Source: DAOUTW01 sp964523575
Lineage (GTDB): Bacteria; Zixibacteria; MSB-5A5; GN15; JAAZOE01
Assembly: GCA_964523575.1 (NCBI GenBank)
Contig: CAZGAV010000011.1
Span: forward strand, 1 to 64,000
DNA length: 64,000 bases
Direction of reading: 5' to 3'
Part shown: positions 40,801-48,812 of the stretch, piece after piece
Position numbering within the stretch: the first letter of the stretch is position 1
Layout of the letters: each line of letters starts with the position of its first letter
Program-made: the position numbers and the translations under genes
The notes under the pieces: generated by a model
The model's database searches: none
What the model saw: only the letters and a program-made list of their open reading frames with translations
Told to the model about the DNA's origin: nothing

Positions 40801-40950
40801 CTGGATAATGACCTGAACGTCGGACAGGTCGGGGATGGCGTCGACCGGAATATGATCGGCGGCATAGATGCCGGCAATCACCAGGATAGCAGTAATTCCC
40901 AGCACCAGCCATTTATTACGGATCGAATACTCGATCAATTTATTGATCAT
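37837..40950 (-). CDS. cusA: Heavy-metal RND efflux pump (CusA/CzcA family)
   Basis: This 1037-residue inner-membrane transporter has the HME-RND layout: two sets of six helices and two large periplasmic loops. Helix 4 carries the proton-relay signature GVMVDASVVMVENAHKHLE. In the periplasmic cleft the methionines of PLTMLETTIM and RIDMLATGIK match positions used for Cu(I)/Ag(I) in CusA, which favours copper or silver over zinc, cobalt or cadmium; this is inferred from motif similarity. FALVGGIWLFYIFGY and GFIALAGLAAETGVVMLVYL follow. The start overlaps the adaptor gene by 11 bp, indicating a tight operon. Confidence 0.93.
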   Translation of the reverse strand: MINKLIEYSIRNKWLVLGITAILVIAGIYAADHIPVDAIPDLSDVQVIIQTSYSGQPPQVVEDQVTYPLTTAMLAVPGAKNVRGYSYFGLSFVYIIFNDGTDIYWARSRVLEYLSQMSGRLPEGVTPQLGPDATGVGWVYQYALVDTTNKHDLVELRSLQDWFLKYELSSVPGVSEVASVGGFVRQFQIEVDPRKMEFYDIPLNHVIMAVKKSTGAAGGKLIELGESEFMVRNQAYVGDLDDLRNIPIHMPKGGPPILLSAVANVQYGPEIRRGLADLDGRGETVGGIVIVRWGDNARKVIERVKTKLAELKGGLPEGVEIVPVYDRSGLIDRATNNLRDTLIKEMIVVMLITLVFLFHIRSTLVAMVTLPAGVLISILVMYLFKINANIMSLGGIAIAIGVMVDASVVMVENAHKHLERDAGKKPHSQIIIDSAKEVGPALFFSLLIITISFLPVLVLGGQSGRLFKPLAYTKSFAMAASALLSVTIIPVLTALFIKGKIRPESKNPLSRISIWLYRPVINFALRHKVLVLSLVVILMAITYFPISRIGSEFMPPLYEGDLLYMPTTLPGISIDKARELLQQTDRIIASFPEVKRVFGKVGRAETATDPAPLTMLETTIMLKPEKEWRRGLTPEMLIDSLDASIQFPGLTNAWTMPIKTRIDMLATGIKTPVGIKVMGPNLDSLNAIAQRIETAVKTLPGTRSVYAERVTGGNYLDVNIDRFRAAAYGLTVGDIQDVIKTAIGGMNIATTIEGRERYPINIRYSRELRDDPEAIRRVLISTPDGGYVPLGQVASLEFNKGPAMIKSENARTTAWVFVDIRNIDVGTYVARAREAVASDIKLPTGYSLIWAGQYENMQAAAEKLRLIIPLTLIIIFLLLYLHFRNLANSLIVLLSLPFALVGGIWLFYIFGYNTSVAVYVGFIALAGLAAETGVVMLVYLEEAVARYQAEKRLNSIADLHAAVVEGAVERVRPKLMTVSTTIIALLPIMFGHGTGAEVMKRIAAPMVGGLVTSTILTLVIVPVLFYFMNRSKIGKAA

Positions 40951-42559
40951 GACCGGCTCCCGGCTGGAATTTGACCAGTTTCATCCCGCAAACCGGGCAA
41001 TTCCCCGGCTTGTCCTGCACCACGCTGTCTTCCGGCATGGGGCAAACATAAACTTCGGTATTATGAGTCTGCTCGATCGGCACCAACGCCATGCCGCACT
41101 CCGGGCATTTCCCGGGGCCATACTGAAGCACATGATAATGTTCCGGCATCGGACAGGTATATATGCCCGATAACGAATCTGAGGCGGTCGTATCCATCGA
41201 CATCGGTTTATCGACTTCGGCGGCATGGTCAGAGATTTGAGTTATCGGTTTATGGACTTCGGCTTCATGAACGGAGGTCTCAGGCATCGTATCCATTGAT
41301 TTCTGGCTATCGGACTTCGAGGCCATATCGCCATGCTGATGCATCCCGCCCATGCCCAGCGCTTCACTCAGCCGCGTCTCGCTGTCGAGCATAAACTGAC
41401 CCGACACGACCACCCGATCCCTGGTATTCAAACCGGAGACCACCTCAACCATATCATCGTCGCCGACGGCGCCGGTAGTCACCTCCCGCGGTGAATAGGA
41501 GCCATCGCCTAAAGCGAGATAAACAACCTGCCTTTTTCCGGAATTGATGACCGCCGAGCGCGGGATAACCACTCTTTCACCCGGCAATTGCGACCGGAGG
41601 CTGACCTCGGCGTACATATCCGGCCGAAGCGAGCCGTCGCGGTTATCGAGGTCAAGGCGGATTTCGACCTGGCGGTTGGCGTTGAGATAGGGGGAAATAT
41701 ATATGATTTTCCCTTCGAACGTCTGACCCGGAAGGTTGGGAAAGACCACCTGAGCCGTCTGGCCGATTTTGACGAAAGGAATATCCTGCTCGTAAATATA
41801 GGCCTTGACCCAGACGGTTGACAGATCGGCGATCCGATAAATCTCGGCCCCGGCTTTCAGGCGGTCGCCCTCATTTACTTTCTTGGCCGTGACCACGCCA
41901 TTGCCCGGTGAAATAATCTTTATCGACCGGGTGATTTCGCCGGTGGTGACCAGGTGATTGATCTGGTCCTCGGAAAGATCCCAGTTCTGCAGGCGCGTCT
42001 CGGCCGCATTCCTCAATCGAGTCAGCCCGGCGTTCGATTCGGCACCTTTTAAGGATCGATTGACGGTCAAAAATTCCTGCTGGGCGTTGGTCAGGTCGGG
42101 GGAGTAAACCTCCGCCAAAGGTTGTCCTTTGCGCACCGTTTCTCCTTCGTAGGTGACATACAATTTTTCGGCCCAGCCGTCGGTGCGAAGGTTGACGGCA
42201 TAGATATTGGCCTCATCATAAGTCACATCGCCGAAAGCCCGCACCATCCGGGTTATTCTTTGCGTGGCGACCGGTGTCGTCACCAGCCCCATATTCTGGG
42301 TTGTGGCCGGATCGATGGTGATGGCTCCAAGGGAAGCGCCGCCGTCCTTTTTAGGGGTCAACTTCATGCCGCATATGGGACAATAACCCGGCTCATCCGA
42401 AATTATTTCCGGATGCATGCCGCAGGTATAAAGTTGTTTGTGCGGAGGCGCCGGCGCCGGGTCGGAAGCTGTAACCGCCGGCGATGACGGCGCGACGATC
42501 ATATAAGCGATCCCGAACCCGGCGGCGATGCATATTATGGCAATCAGTAGAGTCTTCAT
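40940..42559 (-). CDS. cusB: RND efflux adaptor (CusB-like) with three heavy-metal-binding domains
   Basis: In this 539-residue protein, after a membrane anchor (LLIAIICIAAGFGIAYMIV), a first heavy-metal-binding motif pair appears: YTCGMHPEIISDEPGYCPICGMKL (given in parts: YTCGMHPEI, YCPICGMKL). The adaptor body (about 85-400) has the hairpin and barrel strands of membrane fusion proteins (AYIYEQDIPFVKIGQTAQV). A His/Met-rich linker (MGGMHQHGDM) leads to two more copies of the metal domain, with YTCPMPEHYH...CPECGM and YVCPMPEDSV...CPVCGM. The three domains bracket the adaptor and probably capture periplasmic Cu(I) or Ag(I) for the pump. CusB proteins usually have at most one. Confidence 0.92.
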   Translation of the reverse strand: MKTLLIAIICIAAGFGIAYMIVAPSSPAVTASDPAPAPPHKQLYTCGMHPEIISDEPGYCPICGMKLTPKKDGGASLGAITIDPATTQNMGLVTTPVATQRITRMVRAFGDVTYDEANIYAVNLRTDGWAEKLYVTYEGETVRKGQPLAEVYSPDLTNAQQEFLTVNRSLKGAESNAGLTRLRNAAETRLQNWDLSEDQINHLVTTGEITRSIKIISPGNGVVTAKKVNEGDRLKAGAEIYRIADLSTVWVKAYIYEQDIPFVKIGQTAQVVFPNLPGQTFEGKIIYISPYLNANRQVEIRLDLDNRDGSLRPDMYAEVSLRSQLPGERVVIPRSAVINSGKRQVVYLALGDGSYSPREVTTGAVGDDDMVEVVSGLNTRDRVVVSGQFMLDSETRLSEALGMGGMHQHGDMASKSDSQKSMDTMPETSVHEAEVHKPITQISDHAAEVDKPMSMDTTASDSLSGIYTCPMPEHYHVLQYGPGKCPECGMALVPIEQTHNTEVYVCPMPEDSVVQDKPGNCPVCGMKLVKFQPGAGHDQ

Positions 42560-42564
42560 TTTTC

Positions 42565-43830
42565 TTACCTCCCGTCCCGATAACCGAGACCGATTAATTC
42601 GCGGTATCGGGCCGTATTCTGATGATAGCTTTTCAGCAGGGTGAGCCTTTCCAGATCGATATTCAGCAAATCCATCTGGACCGACAACAGGTCGTTGAAA
42701 TCGCCTTTGCCCGTTTCATAGGCGGTTTGAGCCACCTCAAGGGCGGCGCGGGCCTGCGGTAAAATATCGTTGTGATAATTATCCAGTTGTTTGGCGGCCG
42801 CATTCAGAGCCAGTCTGACATCAAAGATCTGCTTTTCGATTTTGAGATCGACCGCCTGCCGGTCGGCCCGGGCCGAGGCCAGGTTCTGCTGAGCCGCCCG
42901 GGTTTGATTTTTCTGGTTCTTGAAAAACCACAACGGCAGCTTCAGGCCGAGCTTGAAGGACAAGTAATCCTCGCCGTGCACGGCGTCCATTGGCTGATCC
43001 TTGCGGAAACTGTAATCGACGCCGACCATGAGATCGGGCCAATAATCTTTTTTGGCCAATGATAATTTCTCGCCGAACATATCGGTTTTCACGCCGGCGC
43101 GAAGTAAATCAGGATTTTGACTCACCGCCGATCCGGTATTGGAAATGTCGATGGCGGCAATATTTTCGGGCAAGGCCGGGGTCAATTCATAATCGGCGCG
43201 CGGCGTTTCGCCGGTCAGGGTCGTCAGGAGGGCCAGAGCCGAACGCTGCATCCGGTCTATATCCAATTTGCGGTTTTGCATCCGGGACTGGGCCGTCTGG
43301 GCGCGCAGGACGTCGGTGGCCGACCTCATACCGTTGGAATAACCGGTTTCGGCGATATCGATGATGGAACCGATCAAGGCGATATTCTCATCGAGGATAC
43401 TGTCGGCCAGACACCAGTATGAATATTCGTAATAGCCGTCGGTCACCATTCGCACGATATTATTCCGCCGGGCCGTGACATCGAGGGAATCCATTGCAGA
43501 CTGAAAATGAGCTATTTTGCCGCGCGAACCCAGTTTGGAAGGCCAGGGGATAGCCTGTGAAAACCCAACCACCACCGCCGACATCGGCGTTTCATCAAGA
43601 GCCAGCGATTTCCACGGAAGGTTCATGGTCGCCAGCGATAACTGCGGATCGGGCAAAACCCCGGCGGCCTCGGCTCGATAATCTGCCGACGCCTTCTGAA
43701 ATTCGGCCGCCTGAATATCGGGATTATTTTTCAGCGCCGTCTGGATCAGCGAATCAAGAACTTCTCCGGCATTGGCCGCGGCCGTCAATGACAGGCAAAC
43801 TGCCAGAAGAAGCATGCCTCTTCGAAACAT
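42565..43830 (-). CDS. cusC: TolC-family outer membrane efflux protein (CusC-like)
   Basis: The 421-residue protein has a signal peptide (MLLLAVCLSLTAAANA) and two outer-membrane-efflux repeats dominated by long amphipathic helices, for example SADYRAEAAGVLPDPQLSLA and QQNLASARADRQAVDLKIEK. It forms the trimeric outer-membrane channel for the RND pump encoded downstream. The stop lies six bases before the adaptor start. It has no lipobox, unlike E. coli CusC. Confidence 0.9.
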   Translation of the reverse strand: MFRRGMLLLAVCLSLTAAANAGEVLDSLIQTALKNNPDIQAAEFQKASADYRAEAAGVLPDPQLSLATMNLPWKSLALDETPMSAVVVGFSQAIPWPSKLGSRGKIAHFQSAMDSLDVTARRNNIVRMVTDGYYEYSYWCLADSILDENIALIGSIIDIAETGYSNGMRSATDVLRAQTAQSRMQNRKLDIDRMQRSALALLTTLTGETPRADYELTPALPENIAAIDISNTGSAVSQNPDLLRAGVKTDMFGEKLSLAKKDYWPDLMVGVDYSFRKDQPMDAVHGEDYLSFKLGLKLPLWFFKNQKNQTRAAQQNLASARADRQAVDLKIEKQIFDVRLALNAAAKQLDNYHNDILPQARAALEVAQTAYETGKGDFNDLLSVQMDLLNIDLERLTLLKSYHQNTARYRELIGLGYRDGR

Positions 43831-43901
43831 GGGAATACTCCCTGTTTAAAATGATTAAAAGACAGACTTATCTGTAATCGGGAATTAAATAGGGCTGGAA
43901 A

Positions 43902-44327
43902 TCAGATGATGAGAGAAGACAGAGAGATAAAAATGGGTGGGCTATTGACGGCGGGAACCGTTTCCGGCGTCCGGGTCAAAATCGTTACCTTCGGCACTAA
44001 ATCCTGAGACACGGTTTCACCCGGTTCGACCCATGTTTGATGGCCGTTGCTGTTGGGAATTTGTATATCCAGCGGCGCTTCGGCCGGTATTTCGCCCCGG
44101 TTAAAATCGCAGTGGCAACCGTCAGGACTGCCGGTCAACTGACATTGACTCCCGGCGGCTGATTCGCCCTTGCAACAGCAATGACTGGAGCAATGACAAG
44201 TGGACCCGGACACGAGCCGCACTGATTGATGGGCCTGTAGATAGGGGGCAAAAAGCAGTGCCATAAAGGCCATGGCCACGGTGGTCAATCGGCCGACCCG
44301 AAGCGATATATTAACCAAGCGTTTCAT
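43902..44327 (-). CDS. Small exported Cys-rich protein, first gene of the metal-efflux operon
   Basis: In this 141-residue protein an N-terminal hydrophobic segment (VGRLTTVAMAFMALLFAPYL) probably acts as a signal peptide. It is followed by a cluster of cysteines and histidines, TCHCSSHCCCKGES, then CQLTGSPDGCHCDF: ten Cys within about 35 residues. The remaining sequence is proline-rich. I recognise no family, but the cluster is a plausible Cu(I) or Ag(I) site. It lies 71 bp upstream of the TolC-like gene on the same strand, so a periplasmic metal scavenger or sensor role is inferred from composition and position. Confidence 0.7.
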   Translation of the reverse strand: MKRLVNISLRVGRLTTVAMAFMALLFAPYLQAHQSVRLVSGSTCHCSSHCCCKGESAAGSQCQLTGSPDGCHCDFNRGEIPAEAPLDIQIPNSNGHQTWVEPGETVSQDLVPKVTILTRTPETVPAVNSPPIFISLSSLII

Positions 44328-44433
44328 GATAGTTACTCAATTGAACAAACCGGGGCAAAAATAGTTCCCTTTTCTTCCAGATCGGTTCCCGGCTTCATTT
44401 TGTTTAATATCGGAACTCATTAAAATAGATAAA

Positions 44434-44850
44434 TCAAAGGGCACCCAGAATCTCGGCCGCTTTGTCATAATTTTCCGGCTTAACCCACAGGATATAGCCG
44501 AATCGCCCGCCCCCGTCGATAACGCCATTGGCGGCATAAGCATTGATTCCGGCATTGGCCAATTTCAGGTGGTGCTCATGAAGGGCCCCGATCCGGTCCC
44601 GCCCCTGAATCATGAAAGCCCGCTTGGGCCCGACCAATTTGATTCCGGCATCGGCCGCCGCCTTTTGCAATTGCTCCGGATTTTCGGGGAAAAAATCGAG
44701 TTGAGCCTTGTTCTCGCCGATCGGGAAAGCGGTAAAGGCCACCAGATTAACCCCGTGTTCGCTGAGATGTTCGAACAACCGGCGTCCCTCACCCGGCTGG
44801 TCGCTCACTTCGGCATAAAAATATCCCACTCTATGCACTGTTTCTGCCAT
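44434..44850 (-). CDS. Tandem ACT-like domain protein
   Basis: The 138-residue protein has two ACT-like beta-alpha-beta-beta-alpha-beta units: VGYFYAEVSDQPGEGRRLFE (first), and AFMIQGRDRIGALHEHHLKL (second), each with the Gly-rich turn before the first helix. The second ends FGYILWVKPENYDKAAEILG. ACT domains usually bind amino acids or similar small ligands. It has no catalytic domain and no obvious operon partner, since the neighbouring metal operon has a different first gene and a gap of about 100 bp. Confidence 0.75.
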   Translation of the reverse strand: MAETVHRVGYFYAEVSDQPGEGRRLFEHLSEHGVNLVAFTAFPIGENKAQLDFFPENPEQLQKAAADAGIKLVGPKRAFMIQGRDRIGALHEHHLKLANAGINAYAANGVIDGGGRFGYILWVKPENYDKAAEILGAL

Positions 44851-45060
44851 ACCGGCGCCTCCCTTTAAAGGAACTATCTTCTCTTTGATATCTTCAAAAG
44901 CTCAATTCAGATGGCTGTGAATGTCTATAAGTATCTACGGCGCTTAACGGAATTCCATGAAGGCAAATCGTATTGTTTATTCAGAATGCGAAGGGAAGGG
45001 AACGGCCAAGGATATGGAGCCATCAGCCCGGATAGGAATACCGCGCTGTCGCATTCTGGA

Positions 45061-45429
45061 CTACGACGCGTATTTGTCGAACTTGGTCCAGTAGGCCTTG
45101 GATAATTGATAAGGCACGAAAGTTCCGGGCTGGTCGGCGTTTTCGACTCCCTCAGCCGGGACAATGATCCCCAGATCAGCGGCATAATCGAAGATCTGGG
45201 TGATATCCGGTCTCGGCCCCAAGGGCACAGTCGGTTCCGGTCCCTCGCCGAATTCCCATTTCCCGTCCTTTTTGCCCAGCGCGCCTATATGCACTTTGCA
45301 TAAAGTGTGCAAATATTGTTGCACCGAATACTGATGATGGGCATAGAAGTCGATTTCAGGTTTGGGCATCGGGATCAGATTGTCCAAAACGATTTCGTAC
45401 TTGAAATATTTAAATGTTGCGTCGACCAT
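45061..45429 (-). CDS. Hypothetical protein
   Basis: This 122-residue protein matches no family I recognise. It is rich in aromatic residues and His, with features such as FKYFKYEIVLDNLIPMPKP, IDFYAHHQYSVQQYLHTLC and DITQIFDYAADLGIIVP. It has no signal peptide or membrane helix. The ribosome binding site before the ATG at 45429 is weak. Codon use looks like that of the neighbours and the reading frame is protein-like, so I keep it as a gene with moderate confidence. It is flanked by gaps of about 200 and 140 bp. Confidence 0.55.
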   Translation of the reverse strand: MVDATFKYFKYEIVLDNLIPMPKPEIDFYAHHQYSVQQYLHTLCKVHIGALGKKDGKWEFGEGPEPTVPLGPRPDITQIFDYAADLGIIVPAEGVENADQPGTFVPYQLSKAYWTKFDKYAS

Positions 45430-45569
45430 ATATTCAAAATCGGCAAAAACTGTTCAAATTTCAATAAAAAATCACAGGATTTCAAGATAGTTTCCGGCCT
45501 CACGCCGAGACGGTCGACCTGAAAACCGGCCCTGCGGCGGAATAATAGTTGTTGCCGATATAAAATGCC

Positions 45570-46907
45570 ATGATTAATTTTTATGAAAATGCCGATTTTA
45601 TATTAAAAATTATCGACTTTGGAGCAACCGTGGAACCGCAGGGGATAGTATCGGGATTCAAAGAGGCCTTACAGGGCTTCGAAATCCCCCTTCAAATTCG
45701 TTTTTTCGTCGCTCTGGCGATTGCGTTCCTGATCGGCCTCGAACGTGAAAGCGCCAGCGTTCGCAAACCGCGCGTTTTCGCCGGCGTGCGAACCTATACC
45801 CTGATCGGCGCCTATGGTTTCGGATGCGCCTGGTTGTTCCATCTGCAGGTCGAGTGGGCCTTGCCGATCGGCATGGTTTCCATCGCCGCCCTCGTGGTCG
45901 TCGCCTATCTGGCCAAATTGCGCGAGGATCATATCGGCTGGACCAGCGAAGTGGCCGCTCTGCTGACCTTTATCATCGGCGCCCTGTGTCTGCTGGCCGA
46001 TCTATGGGTCCCGATGGCTCTCGGTATTGTCGGCACTTTCCTGTTATCCGAAAAATCGAAATTCGAGTTATTCGTCGAAAACCTCGATAAAGCCGAATTT
46101 TTGGCCGTCGTCAAATTCCTGCTGGTGACCCTTATTATTCTGCCGGTTTTGCCCAATCATGAATATACGACGTTCCATCTCAATCCCCGCCATATCTGGC
46201 AAATCGTGGTATTGGTTTCGGCCATCGGGTTTGTCGGGTATTTCCTGTCCAAAAAATTCGGCGACCGGATCGGATTATGGCTCTCGGGTCTTTTGGGCGG
46301 CATCGTTTCCAGCACCGCTGTCAGTCTTGTGATGGGTCGTATCGCGCGGCAAAATCCAAACAAAAGCGCCCACGCCCTGCAGGCTTCTATAATCGCCGGC
46401 AGTGTCATGTACGTGCGAATCCTGATCCTGATTCTGATCATCAAACCCGAATTCATAATTCATATCTGGTGGAAGCTGGTTTACCTGGCCGTGGTCGGCC
46501 TGGTTTTATCAATTCGATTCAATAAAGGCAACGGCGTCACCGAACGGCCCAGCGTTCAGCCGCTTACTAACCCCTTTGAGATAAAACCAGCCCTGGTCTT
46601 CGCCAGCCTTTTCGTCGTGCTTTCGATTGTCACCTCGCTGACACAGGAATATTATGGGCGGGCCGGAGTTATCGTTCTGGCCGGTGTCACCGGCGTCACC
46701 GACATCGATCCTTTTATTCTCTCGATCGTCAATCAGGCGCCCGGATTCGAGACCTTCCTTTTTTCCGCGATTGTGGTATCGATGATGAGCAACACCATTA
46801 TCAAGGGCCTTTATTTCGGTTTCCTGGCCAAAGAAGCCCGGACGGCAACCGCCTGGCGTTACGCCCTCTGGGCCGTTCTGCACCTGCCGGTTATTTTCAT
46901 CCGCTAA
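45570..46907 (+). CDS. MgtC/SapB and DUF4010 family membrane protein
   Basis: This 445-residue membrane protein has an N-terminal MgtC-like part with FFVALAIAFLIGLERESASV and GVRTYTLIGAYGFGCAWLF (about residues 45-95), continuing into about ten helices of the DUF4010 type (WLSGLLGGIVSSTAVSLVMG; VIVLAGVTGVTDIDPFILS). Family members are implicated in magnesium or ion homeostasis, but their transport role is unsettled. An N-terminal stretch of about 35 residues before the first helix is not conserved, so a later start is possible. A hairpin follows the stop. Confidence 0.85.
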   Translation: MINFYENADFILKIIDFGATVEPQGIVSGFKEALQGFEIPLQIRFFVALAIAFLIGLERESASVRKPRVFAGVRTYTLIGAYGFGCAWLFHLQVEWALPIGMVSIAALVVVAYLAKLREDHIGWTSEVAALLTFIIGALCLLADLWVPMALGIVGTFLLSEKSKFELFVENLDKAEFLAVVKFLLVTLIILPVLPNHEYTTFHLNPRHIWQIVVLVSAIGFVGYFLSKKFGDRIGLWLSGLLGGIVSSTAVSLVMGRIARQNPNKSAHALQASIIAGSVMYVRILILILIIKPEFIIHIWWKLVYLAVVGLVLSIRFNKGNGVTERPSVQPLTNPFEIKPALVFASLFVVLSIVTSLTQEYYGRAGVIVLAGVTGVTDIDPFILSIVNQAPGFETFLFSAIVVSMMSNTIIKGLYFGFLAKEARTATAWRYALWAVLHLPVIFIR

Positions 46908-46984
46908 AACTGAATCATGAATCGCGCTGCTCAGTTATCCGCCCTGGATCGGGTTGGAGCGTGCCCGGGAAAGACTAATAAATC

Positions 46985-47018
46985 GGGCCGGGCTTGTGTT
47001 TTACCACCAGCCCGGCCC
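46985..47018. terminator. Hairpin between convergent genes
   Basis: A perfect 10-bp stem pairs GGGCCGGGCT (46985-46994) with AGCCCGGCCC (47009-47018) around a 14-nt loop that contains TTTT. It lies 78 bp after the MgtC/DUF4010 stop and 40 bp after the convergent serine hydrolase stop. A T-run is absent, so it may be a weak bidirectional terminator. Confidence 0.5.
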
Positions 47019-47058
47019 ATCTATGCATAGCAACCGCCTGATTGCCGAATTCAGAGTA

Positions 47059-48540
47059 TCACTTTGTCAACAATTCCTCGATCCGCCCGGAGACCGTGAT
47101 TGCGGCATTGTCATAATTTGACATCACCGCCACGGTGTATCCGGAATTGAGGTACATGGCCAGGTCGCTGTTGATTCCCGGCGCTCCGCCGCCATGCCCG
47201 ATAATCCTCTGGCCGTTGACGGTCTTGTCCTGGATCAAATAGGCATATTCCAATCCGGGACGGCGCTCGGTTTTGCCGGTCGTCATCAGGTCGAATGATT
47301 CCCGGCTCATCAGCTTGTTTTGACGCAGGGCGATATCGAATTGCAGGAGATCCTCGACCGTGGAATACCCCCCGCCCGCCGGCCCGCCCTTGATCGCATG
47401 AAGGAAAAGATTGTTGCGCAGGCCGCCTTCGGGATCGAACATTCCGTTGTAACCGACCCGGGTGTAGCCGATGGCCAGATTCGGCACCGGGCGATCGACT
47501 TCATAGCAATCGGTGTTGATCATCCCCGCCGGTATGTAAATATGGTCGCGAACATAATCATAATAGCTCTGGCCGGTAATCTTTTCGATTATCATCCCCA
47601 GAACAATCGGCCCGGAATTGCTGTAATGAAAATCGGTGCCCGGTTCAAATAATAGCGAATCATCGAAAATCAAATCAGCCATCTGGGCCACGGTCTTGAT
47701 TTCCCACCATTTAGCGTTGAATAACTCCTCCCAGTAATCCTGCATGCCGGAAGTGTGGGTCAACAATTGATGGATGGTCACTTTGTCGGCGATTTCCTTA
47801 TTCGGTATATCGGGGAGGTATTTCCCGACCTTGTCATCCAGCGACAATTTGCCTTGCTCCATCAACTGCATAATAGCCACGCCGGTAAACATCTTGTTCA
47901 TCGAACCCAGGTTAAATTTGGTATCCAGATAATTGGGGACTTGATACCGCTTGCAGGCTTCGCCGTAAACCCGGGTATAAAAGGGCACGCCGTCTTTGGC
48001 AATCAGGACCGTTCCGGAAAATTTATCTCGGGCCACGAGGTCTTCGAGGTATTTATCCATATAGGCAACGATTTCATCATCGGTCAACTTCCCTTCGGGG
48101 ATATCATCGGCCGGCGCGCTGGCCGGACGGATACCGATTCGGGCCAGCCGGTAGGGCGGAAGCGAATCGATGTCCATGACGGCCGTCACCCATTCGAACT
48201 GTCCCTGCGAATTGCGCGCCTGAAGGAGGGCCGATATCTGATAATCGGAGGCGTTGACGATTTGACGCAGATCGGCGCCGGCCATATCGCTGTAAATCAT
48301 CTTGAACAACCCCAGCCGCCGGGTTGCGGCCTCGGGGTCATCCGACGGCGCCCAGTTATTATCGATAAATAACTGCCACTGGGCTTCATCGCCGGAATTG
48401 AAAGCTTCCAGAAACAGGTTCAGTATTTTCCCGACCGGGGTTTCGGGTGTCGACGGCGTATTTTGTTGCGCGCTCGCCATAGCCGCCGACAGGCAGAAAC
48501 AAAGCCCTATCAAAATCACCTGAAAACGTCGTGACAGCAT
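47059..48540 (-). CDS. Secreted class C-type serine hydrolase (beta-lactamase family)
   Basis: In this 493-residue protein a signal peptide (VILIGLCFCLSAAMASAQ) is followed by about 130 residues of an NTF2-like domain (NLFLEAFNSGDEAQWQLFID). The hydrolase domain (about 165-490) carries the catalytic SxxK in NLGSMNKMFTGVAI, the YSN triplet in FHYSNSGPIVLG and a HGGG motif in IIGHGGGAPGINSD. This pattern belongs to penicillin-binding or esterase-type class C enzymes rather than resistance beta-lactamases. The substrate is probably a peptide or ester. It is divergent from the ABC exporter operon across about 270 bp. Confidence 0.9.
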   Translation of the reverse strand: MLSRRFQVILIGLCFCLSAAMASAQQNTPSTPETPVGKILNLFLEAFNSGDEAQWQLFIDNNWAPSDDPEAATRRLGLFKMIYSDMAGADLRQIVNASDYQISALLQARNSQGQFEWVTAVMDIDSLPPYRLARIGIRPASAPADDIPEGKLTDDEIVAYMDKYLEDLVARDKFSGTVLIAKDGVPFYTRVYGEACKRYQVPNYLDTKFNLGSMNKMFTGVAIMQLMEQGKLSLDDKVGKYLPDIPNKEIADKVTIHQLLTHTSGMQDYWEELFNAKWWEIKTVAQMADLIFDDSLLFEPGTDFHYSNSGPIVLGMIIEKITGQSYYDYVRDHIYIPAGMINTDCYEVDRPVPNLAIGYTRVGYNGMFDPEGGLRNNLFLHAIKGGPAGGGYSTVEDLLQFDIALRQNKLMSRESFDLMTTGKTERRPGLEYAYLIQDKTVNGQRIIGHGGGAPGINSDLAMYLNSGYTVAVMSNYDNAAITVSGRIEELLTK

Positions 48541-48605
48541 ATTCCCTCCTTAAATAGATATCCTCATTAAGTAAAGGGCCGTCTTCAACTGGTCAACAAT
48601 TTTAT

Positions 48606-48644
48606 GTAAGCGCTTACTTATTCTTTTACCTATTAGACTATAAT
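48606..48644 (+). promoter_or_regulatory. Promoter with overlapping palindromic operator for the ABC operon
   Basis: A perfect TATAAT -10 box lies at 48639-48644. The corresponding -35 region (about 48615-48620) overlaps the perfect 12-bp palindrome GTAAGCGCTTAC (48606-48617). In its flanks (ATGTAAGCGCTTACTT) this resembles LacI/CcpA-type operators. A repressor bound there would block the promoter. The leader to the start codon at 48813 is about 160 nt. Confidence 0.6.
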
Positions 48645-48812
48645 CTTGCCAAAAGGTTGCGAATAATTTACCATGGGCGAGGTACAATACTTATCGTTGG
48701 CACAACATGGTACGTTTATTCCGGCCCGGGACAACCGGGCGGCAAGGCCTGCGTTATCAATGCCGGAAAATTAAACGCGAGTCTAAGCGAAGATTTAGAA
48801 AAGGATACCGAC

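Noticed and set aside
44353..44370. Possible sigma-54 element upstream of the Cys-rich protein gene (minus strand GGGAACTATTTTTGCC)
   Set aside because: GG-N10-GC spacing holds, but GGCAC is not kept, the leader would be only about 16 nt and no paired sites are present. Kept only as a weak candidate.
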